This document shows positions 59,355 through 64,000 of a stretch of 64,000 nt of DNA, piece by piece. The stretch is taken from contig NC_134027.1 in the NCBI RefSeq assembly GCF_964204645.1, positions 21,316,485 through 21,380,484 of the forward strand. The letters run 5' to 3'. Position numbers and translations under genes: made by a program. The stretch is from Tubulanus polymorphus. Taxonomy: Eukaryota; Nemertea; Palaeonemertea; Tubulaniformes; Tubulanidae. The notes below the pieces were generated by a model, which saw nothing but the letters and a program-made list of their open reading frames with translations, searched no databases and was not told where the DNA came from. Position 1 is the stretch's first letter. Each line of letters starts with the position of its first letter.

Positions 59355-62280
59355 TCAAGCACAAAGTTGCTTTCTATAATTTCTTAGGAACAGTTTAGAA
59401 TTGTCCATGTTTTTTAGATTTTCACTGATGTTATTCCAAAGTAAAGGGCCGGATACTTTTACTGAAAATTTTCTTCTAAGAATATTGAAAGAAAGTGTTT
59501 GTAAATCTTGACGTCGCCGAGTATTGTGACTGTGGATTTGAAAATTTTGGTTCCAATAATTTTCGAATGATTTCGGTAATATGGAGTGGACAGATCTGTA
59601 GATAAAAGTACCTAGCTGAAGTTTATTAATATCTTTGAGATTGAGGATATTAAAAGCTTTGAATATAGGGTCAGTGTGCGCCAAATAATAGGAATTAGAA
59701 ATTAGCCTGATAGCTCTTTTTTGCAATACAATTAATGGCTGAAGTTTATTTTCAAAATTTCGTCCCCAAACTAAGTTACAATACTGGAGGTAAGGATCAA
59801 TAAGCGACAAATAAAGGGTACGAAGAGAACTCACTGGCAGCTTATATCTTACTCTATTTATTATACCAATGCTTCGAGAAACTTTTTTTTCAACTGATTT
59901 TATTTGATCGTCCCAGGTTAGATTCCTGTCAATAAAAACTCCAAGAAAATTTGTGACATTGACTTGTTTGATCTCTATATTGTTAATTGATATTCTAAAG
60001 TTATGTTTTACCGAATAGTTTACCGAACACCATAAATGACGTCTTCTTTACATTTAATGACAGCTTGTTTGTTTGAAACCAGGTATACAATTTTGATAAT
60101 TCAATGTTTACTGTACGTACTAATCTGTCTAAATTAATGTCACTATAAAAGGCATTTGTGTCATCGGCAAACAATATAAGTTTTAACACATTAGAAAATT
60201 TAATACAGTCGTTTACATATAATAAAAAAAGCAAGGGACCTAAAATTGAGCCTTGGGGTACTCCAGTTTTAACGGTACATAACGAGGATTTATAATTTTG
60301 AATTTGAACAAATTGTTTTCTATTCTTCAAATAGTTTTCAAACCAGTTGTTAGAGATGCCTCTTATTCCATAAAAACATAATTTTCTTAATAAGATTTCG
60401 TGATCAACGGTGTCAAAGGCTTTTGATAAATCTAAGAATACCCCAATAGTTGATTTGTTTTCTTCTAAATTTTGTGAAATTTCATCAGTTATCAATTTTA
60501 AGGCCATGGCAGTTGAATGGTTCTTTCGAAAGCCGAACTGGTTTGGTTGAATGATATGAAACTTGTTACAATATTCGGTTAATCGATTATACACTATCTT
60601 TTCGAGAATTTTAGAAAAGCAAGGCAGTACGGATATCGGTCTGTAATTATCAAAAGAGTCATTATTGCCAGCTTTATAGAGTGGACGTATTCGCGCTACC
60701 TTCAGTTCAGCCGGCACTATACCGGAATTTAAGCTACAGTTAAATATATGAGTTAGCGGGTTTTTTACAGAATCAATTATTTTCTTAACTACTTTTACAG
60801 AGAAACCATCAGCACCAGCGCCTTTGCTGGGTGAGAAATCATTTACAATCTGACTGATTTCCTCAGGGTGGGTCGGGAAAAAGAAAAAGTTTTCATTTAC
60901 TGGATCTGTCAGATATTCACTGAAGTGGACACCTGTATCTGGTATTTGATTGGCTAGGTTGCTACCAATATTTACAAAGAAAGAATTAAATTCATTAGCG
61001 ATATTTTCATAGCCGTTTACAACGATACCGTTCCTTTTGAAAGAGCAAGGTAATCTACTCCGATCATTGGAAGATTTTCCAATTAGACTGTTTAAGATAT
61101 TCCATGATTTTTTCATATCGGATTTGGCTGTAAGTAATTTAGTCTCATAATACTTTTTCTCGGCATATTTGAGTGTACGAGACAAGGTACGTTTGTAATT
61201 CAAATAATTTTTCAAATGTGATCTATTACGCAAAGATTTTCTGTACGAGCGATTTTTGTGTTTAATACATTTCAATAATCCAGATGATAACCACGGTTTA
61301 TGTAATTTATTTTCGTTTATTTTACGGGGAGTTGAAAAAGGAAAACATTCATTATATAATTCCATGAATTTAGTGTTAAATGCGCTGTATGAGAGTTGCG
61401 GGTCTGCATTACTATAGATATCCGACCAATCAGTGGCCAGAAGAGCTCTATTGAATTTTGAAATGTTACGTTCACAATAGTTTCTGTTCGAAGTCACCTC
61501 TTGGTCAATTTTGGGCTCAACGTGATTACAGACAGTAAAAATAGGAAAATGATCCGAAATATCGGTACAAATAGTACCCGTACTAAACACATGGCGAATA
61601 TCGTTACAAAAAATATTATCTATAAGCGTCGAGGATGTGGGAGTGATTCTTGTAGGTTTATCAACTAATGGAATGAACCCAAATGAAGTCATATTTTCTA
61701 AATAGTTATCAGTTGGTCTGTGGGCGTTAACTTGTAGTAAATCGATGTTGAAATCGCCCATAAGATAGCATACTTTGTCTTCTCTATTAAGTTTCACTAA
61801 AAGTGGAATTAATTCATTATTAAAGCCATTTATGCTTTGTCCGGGTGGTCGATAGATCAGACCAATTAATTTATTTTTTTCTTTTTCAAGAATCAATTCA
61901 ATAAATAGACATTCAAAAGTATTTCTATCCTCGGATAGATCTGGTCTAAGTTTCACATTAAAACTTTCTTTGAAAAATAGGGCCAAACCTCCTCCCTTTT
62001 TCTACACTTAAAAACACTTTTCATACCTGGGAGATTATACAGCCTGCCATTATCATGAAGTTCGCTAGTCCAGGTTTCGGTTAACCTGAAAATAGAAAAG
62101 TCAGTTTTTAAATTGCTCAAAAAATATGAAAATGTATCAAAATTTCTGTTACAACTACGAATGTTTAAAGCACAGATTGAAAAATGTTGCTTTTCAAACT
62201 CTACAGTAGAGTTTACATCAAAGTATTGACATTTGTTATTATTAAAGATGTCGATGATGAATAAGTATAGGGTAGATAAT
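59355..62280 (-). pseudogene. LINE ORF2: AP endonuclease and reverse transcriptase, frameshifted
   Basis: N-terminal endonuclease motifs SICALNIRSCNRNFD and FRLTETWTSELHDNGRL (about 62190-62060) precede a one-base shift near 61995; GLIYRPPGQS, YLMGDFNIDLL and DISDHFPIF continue the endonuclease. RT: GVFLDLSKAFDTVDHEILL, TGVPQGSILGPLLFLLYVND, LILFADDTNAFYSDI (FADD active site), then NKLSLNVKKTSFMVF. A second one-base shift near 60010 precedes NFRISINNIEIKQVNVTNFL and the C-terminal YLQYCNLVWGRNFENKLQPL to RNYRKQLCA. Order and motifs fit CR1/L2/Rex1-like elements. Restoring function would need more than one change, so it is dead in cis. Confidence 0.88.
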
Positions 62281-62559
62281 ACTCGTTAATAGGTAGCATT
62301 ATTAGACTGATGTTATCGGTAAATCATCCGGGACTGAAATTCTGTCCTTTTTGGCCATGTGAACAGTTGGGCTAATATCGGATGATGATGTCTGACTTCT
62401 GGTTCGTTTTTTATTCTGATCCGGTGTTAATGCACGAAGAAAGACTTGTGTAAGTTCTTTGGCACCATCGATTCCATTAGGATTCCTGACCTATCAGTTG
62501 AATCAAATAACGACTGGTTAACTGAAAAATTTGGTTGGAATACCAAATCATTGTCTATA

Positions 62560-63771
62560 TATAGTTCAAATGATTTTCACTGTCACATAGCTTTCGAAGA
62601 TAGTTATTGATCTTTGAGGAAGTGTCATTGTAGGTTAGCGCGGTCTTACTTTTTCCTTTACGCGGTAGTATACTAGATACATTAATTTGAGCGCTGGGAA
62701 ATGTATTTCGAAGGATATTAATCATTTTGACATATCCAGGATTGTTTGGTCATGATCGTCTTTGTTTCGAGTCATGTCGTTGGTCCCTAGATGGCAGATT
62801 ATCGATTTTATTTTCGCATTTTCAATAGACGGGTCCACTTTCTGGAGAAGTTTATTTACATCATGGGCCGTTGCACCCGAAACGCTGCACACGTGAACGC
62901 TTTCCGGAATATCTGTAAACATCAGGCGAGAGCAGTTCGAGTCACCCATAATAATATGTTTCGGGGGCACAATTGTCGAGCTAGCGGTGCGGCTCTCTGC
63001 AGGTGACATGTCAGTGACGGTAGACTGAGTATGAGTAGGAGTTTTAACTGTGGAATGTGATTTGTCCTCACATGATTGATGATCAGTTATGTCGTCGTCA
63101 AAATTTAGTCTTTTTTCCAACCCCTGTAATATCGGACATTCTGATTTTTTATGCCCTTCCTTACGGCAGTAGAAACATAAAACGCCAGATGGACAATTGG
63201 CTGCTAGATGGTCTGGAGATTTACATTTAAAACAGAGTTTGCGAGTACGCAAGAGACAACGATAATACTGGTGATCCGTTTCACCGCAATACACACACTG
63301 CGTTTTATTATTATCGCAGTAAAGTCGGACTTCAAATCTTCCAAATTTTGAATTAACTGGAATTATACTTTTCACTTTAAGCAATTTAGCATAAATAGAG
63401 CCATTCAAAATATCGGTGTCTTTTATTTTCCCTCTTCTGATACTCCCATTTATTACCTCACCGTATGTCGATAATTGGGAGGCAATGAACGCATCTGATA
63501 ATTAAACTGGTGCATCTTTAATTGTAACGTTCGTAACATCTTGTACATCGTCAGCTTTATCAACTTTTAACGTGCGGTCTCTTATTTTCGGTGGATTTTT
63601 TATGAAATCCTCAACTGCACTCGTGTCCTTGAACGTAATTCTACACTCACCAGTTTTTGTGATTTGAATCGCACGCACTCGAACTGATTTAGATCCCAGG
63701 GCTGATAGGATATCACTTTCCGTAATCCTTCCACCATAACAAACGACCGTGAGAGGTCTTTTTAGATCCAT
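62560..63771 (-). pseudogene. LINE ORF1: RRM-like, CCHC knuckles and SGNH esterase
   Basis: ATG at 63771 (MDLKRPLTVVCYGGR). A likely RRM-type fold (VRAIQITKTGECRITFKDTS) is followed by an in-frame TAA at 63504, then a second RRM-like stretch (DAFIASQLSTYGEVINGSIR), three CCHC knuckles (CVYCGETDHQYYRC, CFKCKSPDHLAANC, CFYCRKEGHKKSEC), a linker, and an SGNH/GDSL esterase-like domain with GDSN and HLGTNDM. A one-base shift at about 62722 separates the end (RNTFPSAQINVSSILPRKGK). ORF1 esterases are known in CR1-type LINEs; RNA binding by RRM and CCHC parts is expected. Nonsense and frameshift inactivate it. Confidence 0.82.
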
Positions 63772-63850
63772 GTTTAAACTTGCGGCTAACTGAGAATTGA
63801 GGTAAAAATCCAAAAAACCATATCAGTGACGGAGAAGCGACTCCAACACC

Positions 63851-64000
63851 GCCGCCATTTTGAATAAGTTCAATGGTAGTTCTTAAGACTAGGTTTTGTT
63901 TCCGGAATTTACTAAATGTACCAATTCCAATAATTCACTCATTGAAGCTTCTATACATTAGAAGCGAAAGCTCGTGCGTCGAAATAAATAGTTAACCTTT
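63851..64000. other. flank of the LINE, nothing seen
   Basis: AT-rich sequence upstream of the LINE 5' end; GAAGCTTCTATACATTAGAAGC at about 63945 is a short hairpin. Confidence 0.4.

Larger units (their letters stand above)
59030..63850 (-). mobile_element. near-full-length CR1/L2-like LINE, inactivated
   Basis: About 4.8 kb on the minus strand. It has a 5' UTR-like start near 63850 (AAAATGGCGGCGGTGTTGG), ORF1 (63771 to about 62560), ORF2 (about 62280 to 59355) and a 3' UTR ending AATAAAGTGTTCCAATC with AATCA repeats at about 59035. Both ORFs carry a few isolated lesions only, so the copy is fairly young. Target-site duplications were not resolved. Confidence 0.88.

Overview
The window looks like animal nuclear DNA from a lophotrochozoan invertebrate. 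A mollusc is the best guess; an annelid, brachiopod or phoronid cannot be excluded. The reasons are GT-AG introns, AT-rich non-coding DNA, a GRL101-like LDLa/LRR/7TM receptor, many orphan peptide-type GPCRs, tRNA-derived SINEs, CR1/L2-like LINEs, BEL/Pao-like remnants and many MITEs. No homology search was run; every family name comes from motif reading.

Layout. Positions 1-4.9 kb hold only repeats and MITEs. A 1948-residue receptor gene (minus strand, three exons, two introns) fills 4.9-11.2 kb: signal peptide, CUB and CUB-like modules, two C-type lectin-like domains, about seven LDLa repeats, leucine-rich repeats and seven membrane helices. From 14.8 to 18.2 kb, two exons of a NUAK-like kinase catalytic domain flank a 3-kb gap that contains a complete intronless GPCR. 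At 20.0 kb there is a (CGA)n array of about 268 bp, followed by Ig-domain relics and a GPCR with a frameshift in TM5. At 25.5-29.1 kb lies a multi-exon CAP/CRISP-like secreted protein with an EGF-like module.

From 32.4 to 46.6 kb is a duplicated block. It has two intact 343-residue GPCR paralogues and a third copy that lost its 5' half and was split by a 5'-truncated LINE with a target-site duplication. It also has BEL/Pao-like gag remnants, two blocks of a 33-bp minisatellite, and a pair of inverted arms of about 0.9 kb that carry a reverse-transcriptase fragment and a MITE. At 48.0-51.9 kb a three-exon gene encodes a 150-residue, 12-cysteine VWC-like secreted protein. Its second intron holds an extremely AT-rich island with several small same-strand reading frames, a candidate virus-like or mobile insertion. 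A truncated GPCR pseudogene follows, then two LINEs: a decayed one at 53.9-56.1 kb and a nearly full-length but inactivated one at 59.0-63.85 kb whose ORF1 combines RRM-like, CCHC and SGNH-esterase modules.

The host genes do not form one pathway. The themes are receptor gene birth and decay, secreted cysteine-rich proteins, and dense nested insertion of mobile DNA. Short motifs resembling hammerhead ribozyme cores recur across the window.
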